A DNA stretch of 64,000 nt, taken from the NCBI RefSeq assembly GCF_001861355.1, contig NZ_MASN01000017.1, positions 1 to 64,000 on the forward strand, written 5' to 3'. Positions 16,685-24,930 of the stretch are shown piece by piece. Both the position numbers and the translations under genes were made by a program. This DNA is from Natrialba sp. SSL1. GTDB lineage: Archaea; Halobacteriota; Halobacteria; Halobacteriales; Natrialbaceae. Positions within the stretch are counted from its first letter, which is position 1, and each line of letters starts with the position of its first letter. The notes beneath the pieces are model-generated. The model was not told the DNA's origin. It saw only the letters and a list, made by a program, of their open reading frames with translations, and did not search any database.

Positions 16685-17113
16685 CTACTCCACGTCGTCG
16701 TGCGTGAGCAGCGGCCGCTCGCGCTCGCCCGCTGGCAACTCGTAGGTGATTACCTCGAGCAAGTTTCCGCTCGGATCGAGGAAGTAGAATCCCTCGAACT
16801 CGTCCCAGTCGTAGGGACCCTGCTTCGGGAACTGCTCGTCGAGGGCGGCCAGCAGCCGCTCGTACTCCTCGCGGTCGGTCTCGAAGGCAATGTGCGCCTT
16901 GTCGAGCGGGTGGTCCAGTCCGCGCTCGTCCCAGCCGTCGGCGCGGCCGGTTTCGGCCAGCGTGACGACGGTGTCGCCGACCCGGAACATGGCGTGGTCG
17001 CCTTTGAAATCCGAGGGCGGACGGCGAACCTCGAGTCCGAGTTCGTCGCGGTAGAACTCGTAGCAGGGGGTGAGATCGTCGACGTCGATGTTGATGTGGT
17101 CGACTGCGTGCAT
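16685..17113 (-). CDS. VOC (glyoxalase-like) protein at the end of the THI5-like operon
   Basis: A 142-residue single-module vicinal-oxygen-chelate protein: MHAVDHINIDVDD, FYRDELGLEV, then HIAFETDR and YFLDPSGNLLEVI. His at residue 6, His near 78 and Glu near 124 are the likely metal ligands. It might be a dioxygenase, lyase or a binding protein. Only 8 bases separate it from the stop of the upstream THI5-like gene, so it is very probably the fourth gene of that operon and may process the ligand those proteins bind. Confidence 0.8.
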   Translation of the reverse strand: MHAVDHINIDVDDLTPCYEFYRDELGLEVRRPPSDFKGDHAMFRVGDTVVTLAETGRADGWDERGLDHPLDKAHIAFETDREEYERLLAALDEQFPKQGPYDWDEFEGFYFLDPSGNLLEVITYELPAGERERPLLTHDDVE

Positions 17114-17121
17114 GGGTGTAG

Positions 17122-18126
17122 TCAGGTTCGTGGCTCTGCTTCCGTCTCCGTTGGCTCGCCGACACGCTCCGCGTAGTTTCCGATTATCTCGTCGTCCTCG
17201 GTGTCGATGAACTCGTTCGTCCAGACTGCGTCGGGATCGATCTCACCCTCGAGAAGGTCCGTCTCCGTGAGCGTCTGCCCAAGCGTCTGCCAGCGCTCGC
17301 CGTCGTGCAGTCCCCAGCCCTGTTCTCGAGTACGGTCGGTGAACTGGAGGTCGGTCGCCGCCGTCTCGAACTTGCGCTGTTCGACCGGGCGATTTCGCTC
17401 GAGTGTCGCGTTTCGTTCGACCAGCACGTCGATCGCCGCGTCGGGATCCGTCGTCGCAGCCGCCCAGCCGCGGGCCGTCGCTCGCAGGAACGAGCGGACC
17501 GTCTCGGGCTCCTCGCTGGCGAATTCGGGACTCGTGACGAGCATCATGCCGTAGACGCCGAGGTGGTCCCCGATCGGGAGTTCGTCGGCCTGTCGGTCGT
17601 GTTCGGCCTCGAGTTCGTAGCCGTTCGTCACGACGCCGACGGCGGCGTCGACGCGCCCGTCGAGCAGTTTGTGCTGGACGCGGTGGTGGGTGTGGTCGTC
17701 GACGCCGAGTAAGTCGACCTTGTCGCTGATGCCCTCGTCCTCGAGTAGCTGTGCGGTCAGAATTCTCGTTTTGGTCGCAGACGGCGCGACGGTGCAGCCC
17801 CGAAGCTGGTCGGGGTCGGTCAGCGGCTCGCCGAACTCGTCCCGGAAGGTGTAGATTGCGGCGGGCGTCTTCCCGGTGACGGCGGCGACGGCGAGCGGGT
17901 CGAGGCCGCGGCTCTGGATCGAGAGCACGGCGCTCGCGCCCGCGAGGGCGAACTCGGCGCGTCCCTTTGCGGCCTGTTCGGCGGCGAAGGGCGAGCCGTG
18001 GCCTTCGACGAACCGCACGTCGAGGCCTTCGTCCTCGTAGAAGCCGCGGTCGCGCGCGAGGAAGTAGGGGGCCTGGAAGCCGTTCGGTTCCCAGTTAAGC
18101 TGGAAGTCCACAGTCGCGTTCGTCAT
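17122..18126 (-). CDS. NMT1/THI5-like protein A, no signal peptide
   Basis: A 334-residue periplasmic-binding-protein fold of the NMT1/THI5 (SsuA/ThiY-like) type: VDFQLNWEPNGFQAPYFLA at the N-terminus, GRAEFALAGASAVLSIQSRGL and RVDAAVGVVTNGYELE further on. It begins directly with the first strand, so it has no leader or lipobox and should stay in the cytoplasm. Compared with yeast Thi5 (from memory), the catalytic Lys62 and His66 are both Ala here (A62, A66) and the CCCFC motif is missing, so it is not an HMP synthase of that kind. Its ATG overlaps the previous stop by four bases. Confidence 0.8.
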   Translation of the reverse strand: MTNATVDFQLNWEPNGFQAPYFLARDRGFYEDEGLDVRFVEGHGSPFAAEQAAKGRAEFALAGASAVLSIQSRGLDPLAVAAVTGKTPAAIYTFRDEFGEPLTDPDQLRGCTVAPSATKTRILTAQLLEDEGISDKVDLLGVDDHTHHRVQHKLLDGRVDAAVGVVTNGYELEAEHDRQADELPIGDHLGVYGMMLVTSPEFASEEPETVRSFLRATARGWAAATTDPDAAIDVLVERNATLERNRPVEQRKFETAATDLQFTDRTREQGWGLHDGERWQTLGQTLTETDLLEGEIDPDAVWTNEFIDTEDDEIIGNYAERVGEPTETEAEPRT

Positions 18127-19223
18127 CGCGAGGACACCTCCAGTCGGAACAGGTCGTCCGGAATGTGATCGACTCCGAGCGCCTCGGGGCCGGCGACGTC
18201 GAGCAGATGGTCGAACAGCCGCTCCATCGCGTCGACAGTCTCCGCGTCCCAGTCGGTGACGACCATCTCTCTCCAGTGGTCGCGGATACCGTGGACGACG
18301 GTCGGATCGTTCTCGTACATCAGTTGTTCGCCGAGTTCGTCCCAGAGGTCGTCGTCCGTCTGTAACTGCTCGACGGCGTCCGCGTAGGCGCGTTTGAACC
18401 CACTGACGGCGTCGGGATTGTCGGCGAGGTAGTCCTCGCTCGTGAGGAACGTGGAGATCGGCAGCGTCTGCTCGACGCCCGAGAGCTGCTGGACGAGGTC
18501 GGCCATCGGCACCGCCTCGCGGTAGGGACCGGTCTCGACGATTTCGGGGATGATCTGCCAGAACTGGAGGGCCGCGTCGACGTCGCCGTCGCGCAGCATC
18601 CGGGTCAGTCCCACCTTCGAGCCCGCCTCGACCGACGTGGCCTCGTCCTCGGGATCGAAGCCGTGGAACTCGCGGCAGGCGGCCCGGGTGAGAATCCAGT
18701 TCTTGTCGAGGCGGCGGACGACGCCGATGCGGTGGCCGGGAAGGTCCGAAATATCCTCGATCGGCGACTTCTCGGGCACGACGAGCCCGCCGACGGTCCG
18801 CCCGTAGGGGTGGAACGCGACGATCGGTGCGCCGTTCGCCCGCTCGCGTGCCGTCGAGATGTAGTCGATGTCGATCAGGTCCGCGTCGCCACCGTGCAGT
18901 TTGGCCTCGACCGTCTCGAGTCCGTCCTCGAGTTCGTCCGAGACGAGTTCGACGTCGAGGTGGAAGCCGTGGTCGTGGTCGAAGCCGAACCGCTTGATGG
19001 TGTAGAGCATGTAGCGGGGGCTCCCGTTGTGTTCGAAGCGGGCGCGGAGGACGGGGCGGTCGTCGCCGTCACGGTCACCGTCGGTGTCGGCGCGGTCCGT
19101 GCGCTCCGGACTATCGTGCAACTCGTCCAGTGCCGCTTGCTGGGTCTCGATGTCCATCGCTGTGCCTGCGTCGGTGCCTGTCTCAGTCTCGGTGTCGGTG
19201 TCGGTATCGATATCAGAACTCAT
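18123..19223 (-). CDS. NMT1/THI5-like protein B with low-complexity N-terminus
   Basis: A 366-residue binding-protein-fold protein. Residues 1-25 are an Asp/Thr/Glu-rich repeat (for example DTDTDTETETGTD) and no signal peptide is present. The binding domain starts at about 60 (RARFEHNGSPRYMLYTIKR) and continues with GDADLIDIDYISTARER, LPGHRIGVVRRLDKN and LRDGDVDAALQFWQ, a pattern of SsuA/NMT1 receptors. It overlaps protein A by four bases (ATGA) downstream and protein C by four bases upstream. Function unknown; the tight coupling suggests the three proteins act together. Confidence 0.75.
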   Translation of the reverse strand: MSSDIDTDTDTETETGTDAGTAMDIETQQAALDELHDSPERTDRADTDGDRDGDDRPVLRARFEHNGSPRYMLYTIKRFGFDHDHGFHLDVELVSDELEDGLETVEAKLHGGDADLIDIDYISTARERANGAPIVAFHPYGRTVGGLVVPEKSPIEDISDLPGHRIGVVRRLDKNWILTRAACREFHGFDPEDEATSVEAGSKVGLTRMLRDGDVDAALQFWQIIPEIVETGPYREAVPMADLVQQLSGVEQTLPISTFLTSEDYLADNPDAVSGFKRAYADAVEQLQTDDDLWDELGEQLMYENDPTVVHGIRDHWREMVVTDWDAETVDAMERLFDHLLDVAGPEALGVDHIPDDLFRLEVSSR

Positions 19224-20128
19224 TGTTTCGACGGTGCCACGATCGTCCCAATCTCCGCCTCGCTGTCGATCAACTCCCGATCCTTCATCCACTCGAGTTC
19301 CCCGTCCAGTTCGGACGGCTCCGCGAACTCGGGCACCTCGTACTCGGGTACCCGTACCGACTCGCGAATCGCCTCGAGGTCGACGTCCGCGAAGAGGTCC
19401 GGCGCAACCTCGGCGTCGGACTCGAGCATCGCGAGGTACTCGTCTCGAAACGCCTGCGGATCGTCGTTGATCGCATCCACGGCGCGCTCGTAGGCGCGCA
19501 TGAACGCGTCGAGGTCGTCTTCGGAGAGGTCGTCGCCCGCCACGACGCCGATGTGATTGTCGAACTCGAGTACCCGCTGGAAGCCGAGGTGCTCGGCGAG
19601 CGTGCTGTGGGGGTCGAGCAGCGTCACGGCGTCGACCTCGCCGTCCCGAAGTGCCTGCAGGCGATCGGTTGGCATCCCGTGGTGGGCGAGTTCGATTTCT
19701 TCTGGATCGAGGTGTTCCTCGAGTGCTTTGACGGCGGTGTACTCCTGGCCGGTGCGGCGGTTGACGCCGACGGGGACGCCGGCGAGGTCGATCGGCGACT
19801 CGATGTCGGTTTCTGGTCGCGTATAGAGCGTATAGGGCAGGTCGGCAAACGCCCCGTGGGCGACGATCGTTCCGTCGTCGAGCGACCAGGTTCGGCGCAG
19901 GCTCTCCCATTTACAGACCGGGTAGAGGTCGACGTCGTCGTCACCAGTTAGCGTCCAGTCCGCGGGCACGTACTTCCAGTCTACCTGCCGCCGGTCTCGT
20001 TCGAAGAGGTCGACCGTGAGCCCTTCCGCCTCGAAGTAGTCCCGTTCGGCTGCCACCCGCTGTGGCAGCATGAACGAAAAGGGAAGGTGAAAGACTCGGA
20101 TCCCGTCACGTGTGTCACTCTGTGCCAT
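19220..20128 (-). CDS. NMT1/THI5-like protein C, first gene of the operon
   Basis: A 302-residue binding-protein-fold protein: IRVFHLPFSFMLPQRVAAERDYFEAEGLTV, then DLAGVPVGVNRRTGQEYTA and LRDGEVDAVTLLDPH. There is no signal peptide after the chosen ATG at 20128; an upstream in-frame extension contains no usable leader either. It is the first of four tightly packed genes (C, B, A, VOC). A divergent cupin gene begins 142 bases away, so a shared control region is likely. No permease or ATPase gene exists within 10 kb on either side. Confidence 0.75.
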   Translation of the reverse strand: MAQSDTRDGIRVFHLPFSFMLPQRVAAERDYFEAEGLTVDLFERDRRQVDWKYVPADWTLTGDDDVDLYPVCKWESLRRTWSLDDGTIVAHGAFADLPYTLYTRPETDIESPIDLAGVPVGVNRRTGQEYTAVKALEEHLDPEEIELAHHGMPTDRLQALRDGEVDAVTLLDPHSTLAEHLGFQRVLEFDNHIGVVAGDDLSEDDLDAFMRAYERAVDAINDDPQAFRDEYLAMLESDAEVAPDLFADVDLEAIRESVRVPEYEVPEFAEPSELDGELEWMKDRELIDSEAEIGTIVAPSKQ

Positions 20129-20270
20129 GCAGTACACTGCACGATAACGGTCGGCATAAAACGTTTCTAGGAATCCTTTATACGCCCGTTGGCGGCGGAT
20201 ACAGTCATCAGATCCTGAACCAAGATTCACGTATCGGACCGGTGGAGAGATAATAACGGTGACTGGTGAC

Positions 20271-20612
20271 ATGGATCACAGACAGACAGACGATGTCGTC
20301 ACCGAGGAGGTCGCAAATGGCGTCTTTCTCGGGACGCTCTCGATGGGCGAGCGCGCGAGCATGAAGTACTGGCAAATCGATCCGGGCGCGTCGCTGCCGA
20401 CGCACGAACACGAGCACGAACAGATCGGCTACGTCCTCTCGGGAACACTGACGGCGATTCTCGAGGACGAGGAGGTCTTGCTCGAGGAAGGCGACGCCTA
20501 CAGGTTCCCGAGCAACGAGTATCACGGGGCTGAAAATCGAAGTGACGAACCAGCGGTGGGGTTGGGGGTACTCGCACCGCCGCGGAATCGGCCGGAGTGG
20601 CGAGACCGGTAG
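20271..20612 (+). CDS. Cupin-domain protein divergent from the THI5-like operon
   Basis: A 113-residue single-domain cupin with motif 1 THEHEHEQIGYVLSG (His45, 47, 49 and Glu region) and motif 2 GDAYRFPSNEYHGAEN, a likely metal-binding barrel. It may be a small enzyme or sensor. The ATG at 20271 is preferred, with an in-frame GTG four codons upstream as the alternative. Divergent from the triad of THI5-like genes; if it acts with them, it could handle the same ligand, but this is inference. Confidence 0.8.
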   Translation: MDHRQTDDVVTEEVANGVFLGTLSMGERASMKYWQIDPGASLPTHEHEHEQIGYVLSGTLTAILEDEEVLLEEGDAYRFPSNEYHGAENRSDEPAVGLGVLAPPRNRPEWRDR

Positions 20613-20663
20613 GGGCGGATGGTTCTGCGGGGGGCGAACGCCAACGGACCGTATCAGTCCATA

Positions 20664-21572
20664 TCAGTCCGTCTCCGGCCGTCGCCGGCGCTCGCGCTCG
20701 ATCGTCGTCACGTAGATCCCCGCGAGCACGATCAGACCGCCGAGGACCGTAATCGCGTCCGGAACCTCCTTCAGCAACCCCAGCGCGAGCAGCGTCGCCC
20801 CGACGGGTTCGCCGAGCCAGGCCACGCTGACGACGACCGACTCGAGATGCTTGAGCACCCAGTTGACGATCGTATGGCCGAAGATGCCGGGACCGATCGC
20901 CATCCCGAGGAAGAGCAGCCACTCCCGCGGCGGGTAGGCGACGACATCGTGACCCTGCGCACCGACGAGGAGCAAGAGCGTCACCGCACAGGCGGTGTAG
21001 ACCACGGTGACGTAGGGAAACAGCGAGACGCGCTGGCGGATCGACCGGCCGGCGAGCACGTAGCCCGCGACGGTGATCGCGCCCAGGATAGCGAGTGCGT
21101 TGCCGTACATCGTCGCATCCGAAATCGGGGCCTCGCCCGCATCGCCGAGCGACATCGCGGTTGCGCCGATCATCGCGATGCCGATGCCGATCACCGTCTC
21201 CCGATTGACTCGCTCGCCGAGGACGAGCGCCGCGCCGATGGCGACGAAGATCGGCTGGGTCTGGACGAGGGTCACGCTCGCGGCCACGCTCGTGTGATTC
21301 AGGCTCTCGAACCAGGCTGCGAAGTGGATTGCAAGCGCGATGCCGGCGACGACTGCGAATCCGAGGTCGTTCCGCGAGAGGCGGCCGAACTCGTCGCGGT
21401 ACCAGTAGAGGGCGATGGGGGCGACGATCACGGTGGTAAAGAGCACGCGGTAGAAGGCCGCGACCGAACTCGGGGCGTGGCTCCAGCGGACCAGAATGGC
21501 GCTGGTACTCGCGGCGAAGATAGCGAACGCGAGCGCGGCGTACGGCGTCACCTCGAGGTCCGACCTGTTCAC
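20664..21572 (-). CDS. EamA/DMT-family transporter
   Basis: A 302-residue integral membrane protein with ten predicted helices in two repeats of five, each an EamA domain (first YAALAFAIFAASTSAILVRW; second GNALAILGAITVAGYVLAG). Drug/metabolite transporters of this kind often export amino acids or other metabolites. The C-terminus is short and basic (ERERRRRPE). It stands alone; a run of short repeats rich in GAG lies between it and the next gene. Confidence 0.88.
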   Translation of the reverse strand: MNRSDLEVTPYAALAFAIFAASTSAILVRWSHAPSSVAAFYRVLFTTVIVAPIALYWYRDEFGRLSRNDLGFAVVAGIALAIHFAAWFESLNHTSVAASVTLVQTQPIFVAIGAALVLGERVNRETVIGIGIAMIGATAMSLGDAGEAPISDATMYGNALAILGAITVAGYVLAGRSIRQRVSLFPYVTVVYTACAVTLLLLVGAQGHDVVAYPPREWLLFLGMAIGPGIFGHTIVNWVLKHLESVVVSVAWLGEPVGATLLALGLLKEVPDAITVLGGLIVLAGIYVTTIERERRRRPETD

Positions 21573-21740
21573 GTCGTCCTGACTCGACTCTGAGAGTAAA
21601 CCTGTTCCGAAAGCCGAAGGTCGAGGGCTGAGAGTTACGGGAGAGGATAGAGGGTTGAGCGTCGAGAAGCGGGAACGAGAGCCAAGAGTCGGGAGTCGAG
21701 AGACAAGAGGGAAAATCGAGAGCTAAACGTTACAGGTGAT

Positions 21741-22358
21741 CTATTCGTCCGGTACGCGGCCACCGCGATAGGTCTCTGCAATCTCGCGATCGACATCCGA
21801 CAGTCCGATAATGTCGTCTTCAGTCAACTCCTCGCCATCCCACTCGTCGAGGTAGGCGACGGCATCCTCGCGGTCCGCAAACGGGCGCGGATTGATCCCC
21901 ATCGTTTCGCCGCTCACCGCATCCTCGTTGGTGACGATGACGAAGTACGCCTCGGTCGCATCGATGAGTTCACCGGTCTCGAAGTCCGTAACCCAGGCAT
22001 CCGCGATAGGGTCGTCGACCGGCGGCACCGCGTAGTAAGCGAACAGACATCCTGGCGTGTCGAACACCGCTCCCTCGCCGTTCTCGTGTGCAAGCTGACT
22101 CTGCCAGGTCGGGTAATCCGCCGGCGTCATGTTACACACCGCACAGCTCTGGTCGTCCGTGAACTCGAGTGGCTCGCCGCCGTCGTGGTCGATCATCCGA
22201 TCTTCGTAGGGGTGGCTGTCGTCGCCGTTCTCGTCCGGATCGTCGTCACCGTCCCCGCCGAAATCGCCGAGACAGCCGGCAAGTCCGATGGCTGCGCCCG
22301 TACCCAGGGAACCGAGTACCGTCCGGCGTGCGAACGGGCCGTCCGCGCGATCAGTCAT
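21741..22358 (-). CDS. NosL-like copper-binding lipoprotein
   Basis: A 205-residue lipoprotein with a twin-arginine leader (ARRTVLGSLG) and lipobox LAGC, then an acidic linker (about 33-50) and a NosL domain. The likely Cu(I) site is CAVCNM (near 75). In nitrous oxide reducers NosL supplies copper to NosZ outside the cell; no nos, nar or copper genes are in this window, so this copy may be a general copper chaperone. The start at 22358 gives the shortest leader that still contains the twin arginine. Confidence 0.8.
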   Translation of the reverse strand: MTDRADGPFARRTVLGSLGTGAAIGLAGCLGDFGGDGDDDPDENGDDSHPYEDRMIDHDGGEPLEFTDDQSCAVCNMTPADYPTWQSQLAHENGEGAVFDTPGCLFAYYAVPPVDDPIADAWVTDFETGELIDATEAYFVIVTNEDAVSGETMGINPRPFADREDAVAYLDEWDGEELTEDDIIGLSDVDREIAETYRGGRVPDE

Positions 22359-22446
22359 GCGTGGACGTACTCGGCGGGCGCTCAAAACGGCCGTGGTTCG
22401 ATTCTCGATTTTGCTTCCCCGCGTCACCAGTACACCGACACCGGCC

Positions 22447-22977
22447 TCAGACCTGCGTTCGTTCCCGCGCTCCGCTCGCTTGCTCCGTCTCGAGTACCCG
22501 CCTCATCTCACGATGTCGCTCTCGGAACATCCCCTCGAAGCCGACGACCGAAAACGGTGTTGTGAGCGTACCGAGCGGGCCGAACGGGAGCCGGTAGTCC
22601 ACGCGGTCGATGACCGTCGTCTCCTCGTCATTGCCGGCGAACGTGTGACTGTGCTCCCAGTGCTCGAACGGGCCGTCGTCCATCGTGTCCCGGAATCGTG
22701 CAATGCCGTCCCCACGTGTTCGCTCGATGATCCGCGAGGTCCAGTGCTGGCGCGGCCCGTGTCCGAACGGCTGGAGCGACAGCGCAATCTCGGTGCCGGC
22801 CTCCAGCGTGACCGACTGTGGATCGTCCCGCCGCTTGCCGTCGGGACCGATCACCGCCTCGACGCGCAGTCCGAGCCAGTCGGGTGTCAGCGACTCGAGT
22901 CCCGCGACGGTGCTGTGAAATTCCCAGACGGACTCGAGCGGTGCCTGGACGGTCGTTCGCCGTTCGTAGGTGGCCAT
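22447..22977 (-). CDS. SRPBCC family ligand-binding protein
   Basis: A 176-residue SRPBCC-fold protein: ATYERRTTVQAPLESVWEFHS is the first strand and helix, PFGHGPRQHWTSRI and HSHTFAGNDEETTVIDRVDYRLPFGPLG are central strands, and the last helix ends in the MFRERHREMRRVLE region. This pattern resembles the TDP-like cyclase/dehydrase subgroup. Ligand unknown. The ATG at 22977 begins immediately before the domain. No clear relation to the neighbouring phoU-like gene, from which the 35-bp tandem repeats separate it. Confidence 0.78.
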   Translation of the reverse strand: MATYERRTTVQAPLESVWEFHSTVAGLESLTPDWLGLRVEAVIGPDGKRRDDPQSVTLEAGTEIALSLQPFGHGPRQHWTSRIIERTRGDGIARFRDTMDDGPFEHWEHSHTFAGNDEETTVIDRVDYRLPFGPLGTLTTPFSVVGFEGMFRERHREMRRVLETEQASGARERTQV

Positions 22978-23043
22978 GGTTGTCGCTACGTCGCCCAGCA
23001 CGAAACCGCTGTGGGCGACCGGTGGTCCTGAGTGAGGAACCGT

Positions 23044-23148
23044 ACAGTCACGAACACACCCACACCTACGAACGTCCGACAGTCACGAACACACCCACAC
23101 CCACGAACATTCGACAGTCACGAACACACCTACAGCCACGAACACCCT
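23044..23148. repeat. Three tandem 35-bp repeats
   Basis: Three consecutive units of 35 bases each, starting ACAGTCACGAACACAC, at 23044-23078, 23079-23113 and 23114-23148. Units differ at only a few positions. They lie between the stop of the AbrB-PhoU gene and the start of the SRPBCC gene, covering the last two bases of the AbrB-PhoU stop codon. There are no spacers, so this is not a CRISPR array; it looks like recent slipped-strand duplication. Confidence 0.75.
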
Positions 23149-24151
23149 ACACCCGCGACGGCCGCGGCGCCGCCTTCTGCAACGCCGTCTCCGCAATATT
23201 CCCACCGTAATCCGCACTCCGCGAAAGCGAATCCAGAATCAATCCCAGCGACTGCGCCTGTACCGGCTCGAGTTCCCGCAACATCGCGTCGATCTGGCGC
23301 GTATGCTCGTCGATCGCCAGCACCGACTCGAGTGCAGCGTGGCCCAGTTCGGTCGCCGTCTCACTCTCGTCGGCGAACAGCCCGTCCAACGCCTGCTCCA
23401 GAATCGTCGCCGCATCCTCGTGGAGCGCACACAGGGCATCTGCCACGTCCGCCGGAATCTCCTCGAGCTTGCGCGCAAGCTGCGCAATCTTCACCGCGTG
23501 GTCGGCCACCCGCTCGAGCTGGCGGGCACTCGAGTGGAAGTCGAAGCAGTCCTCGCGCGAGACGCCGAGGCCTTCGGCGGCGCGAGGAGAGCGAAGCGTC
23601 GCTCGGAAGATTCGCGAGACGACGAGGAAGAGCCGGTCGACGTCGTCGTCGCGTTCGATCACGTCGGTGGCCATGTCGTCGTCGTTCTCGACGAGGGCGG
23701 TGACCGAATCCTCGAGCATTGACGTGGCGATCAGGCGCATGCGCGTGACAGCGTTGACAATCGAGAGCTCCGCGGAGTCGAGCAAGTCCTGTACTACGAC
23801 GTGGTCGGTTCCCTCCTCGACGACTTCGACACCGACGAGCCCCTGAACGGCGCTGCGGATCGCTCGCCGTTGGTCGGTCGCGATGCGGTTCGCCTCGAGG
23901 CGAATAACATCGAATCCCCTGACGTACATCGTGAAGACCGCTCGGACGAGCTCTGTGCCCTCGAGGGTCGCCACGTCCAGCGCCCCTTCCTGGTGGTCGA
24001 CGTCGGTTTGGGGTGTCACGAGGAGTGTCTCGTTGTCGGCGTACAGTTCGACTGTATCGCCGTTGCTGACATCGTTTTCGGTCGCCCACGTCTTCGGAAG
24101 CGAGACAGTGTACGTCGAGCCGCCGGTCACCTGGACCTTTCGCGTCTCCAT
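23147..24151 (-). CDS. SpoVT/AbrB-PhoU fusion regulator near pst genes
   Basis: A 334-residue protein built like the one at 2721-3752: an N-terminal SpoVT/AbrB domain (METRKVQVTGGSTYTVSLPKTW, about 1-46) and a PhoU-like helical region (about 120-325) with repeated helix pairs. It should bind DNA and respond to phosphate status. It diverges from the pst side, with an AT-rich region holding an 8-bp inverted repeat 38 bases upstream of its start, perhaps a self-control site. The ATG at 24151 is chosen because the METRKV start is shared with its relative; an open frame 20 codons longer exists. Confidence 0.87.
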   Translation of the reverse strand: METRKVQVTGGSTYTVSLPKTWATENDVSNGDTVELYADNETLLVTPQTDVDHQEGALDVATLEGTELVRAVFTMYVRGFDVIRLEANRIATDQRRAIRSAVQGLVGVEVVEEGTDHVVVQDLLDSAELSIVNAVTRMRLIATSMLEDSVTALVENDDDMATDVIERDDDVDRLFLVVSRIFRATLRSPRAAEGLGVSREDCFDFHSSARQLERVADHAVKIAQLARKLEEIPADVADALCALHEDAATILEQALDGLFADESETATELGHAALESVLAIDEHTRQIDAMLRELEPVQAQSLGLILDSLSRSADYGGNIAETALQKAAPRPSRV

Positions 24152-24188
24152 GAGAGGAGTTGCCGACAGGACGACCATAAATCTGTCC

Positions 24189-24208
24189 TTGTCTATATAG
24201 ATAGACAA
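24189..24208. promoter_or_regulatory. 8-bp inverted repeat in AbrB-PhoU promoter
   Basis: TTGTCTAT (24189-24196) and ATAGACAA (24201-24208) are perfect inverted arms with a four-base spacer ATAG. The centre contains CTATATAG, which can act as a TATA element for the leftward gene (its start is 38 bases away). Similar CTATATA words occur before the membrane-protein gene at 24361 and before pstS. This would suit a phosphate-responsive operator, perhaps bound by an AbrB-PhoU protein. Confidence 0.55.
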
Positions 24209-24360
24209 CATCTGGCTTTAGAGTGCCCAGTTATAGAACATAGTGGTGAGTACCGGATTCTATTATATCCTATTTCTACTGAACTCTATTGTGTACTCTA
24301 CATATCTATATATGGTGGAAAGATAGGAACCGTTTTACTCAGTCGACCGGATGCTGACGT

Positions 24361-24714
24361 ATGGCCGACGAGTCTTCGACCGGGCCGATGCGGCTACGAA
24401 TGTCGGGTGTTGGAGTTGTCGGTGGCGGTGTTCTCCTGGCTGGGGCGGCCACGATCGTCCCGTTCTGGTTCGCTGCATCCATCGTGGTCATCACTGGCGT
24501 CATCTGGATGGCAGTCGGTGATGGAACCGATGCGTTCCAGGGCTCAGTCGGTATCCTCGCCGTCGGCGGTATCGGGCTCTTGGAGGCGCTTCCCGGAATC
24601 GGTCTGGGACTCGACCCTGTGGCGCTCTCAGGACTCGCGATCGCTTTCGGGTGTTTCGACGTGATTGCGGGACTCGTGCTCGGCCGCTTCTCGAGTGCCA
24701 GCGACCCCTCGTGA
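24361..24714 (+). CDS. Small membrane protein upstream of pst operon
   Basis: A 117-residue membrane protein with four hydrophobic segments (about 13-31, 34-52, 60-80 and 86-107) joined by very short loops and a short polar tail. It is similar in look to small haloarchaeal membrane proteins of unknown role. CTATATAT at 24306-24313 lies upstream. It sits between the AbrB-PhoU gene and pstS and could belong to the same phosphate regulon. Confidence 0.68.
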   Translation: MADESSTGPMRLRMSGVGVVGGGVLLAGAATIVPFWFAASIVVITGVIWMAVGDGTDAFQGSVGILAVGGIGLLEALPGIGLGLDPVALSGLAIAFGCFDVIAGLVLGRFSSASDPS

Positions 24715-24899
24715 GCCGTCCCTTGCAGGTGACTTCCGACGTAATCTCGAGATGGCGACAGGGTTCTCCACGCTGGATCCACGCTGAATAGCCCTTGTAC
24801 TCTTGGTCTACGTTCGGCTATGGAGGCGTTCATACCGTTCCGAACGACTCGTGAGGTGGCTATATAATTTACTTCCTAGATATATAGTTATTAGCATAC

Positions 24900-24908
24900 T
24901 TTTTATAT
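24900..24908 (+). promoter_or_regulatory. Likely TATA element of pstS
   Basis: TTTTTATAT (24900-24908) is centred 27 bases before the pstS ATG at 24931, the spacing of a leaderless haloarchaeal promoter. A 7-bp inverted repeat (CTATATA at 24860-24866, TATATAG at 24881-24887) lies just upstream and may be the phosphate-control element. Confidence 0.6.
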
Positions 24909-24930
24909 CCACCGTTGGAACCACCGGTCG

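Noticed and set aside
17122-18126. THI5-type pyrimidine (HMP) synthase
   Set aside because: The key Lys, His and CCCFC residues of yeast Thi5 are not present in protein A.
20619-21593. Plus-strand frame of 324 codons
   Set aside because: It mirrors the EamA transporter on the other strand and shows no hydrophobic helices or domain.
23044-23148. CRISPR array
   Set aside because: The three units are directly joined without spacers, and no cas genes are nearby; the Cas4-like gene at 56795 belongs to a helicase operon.
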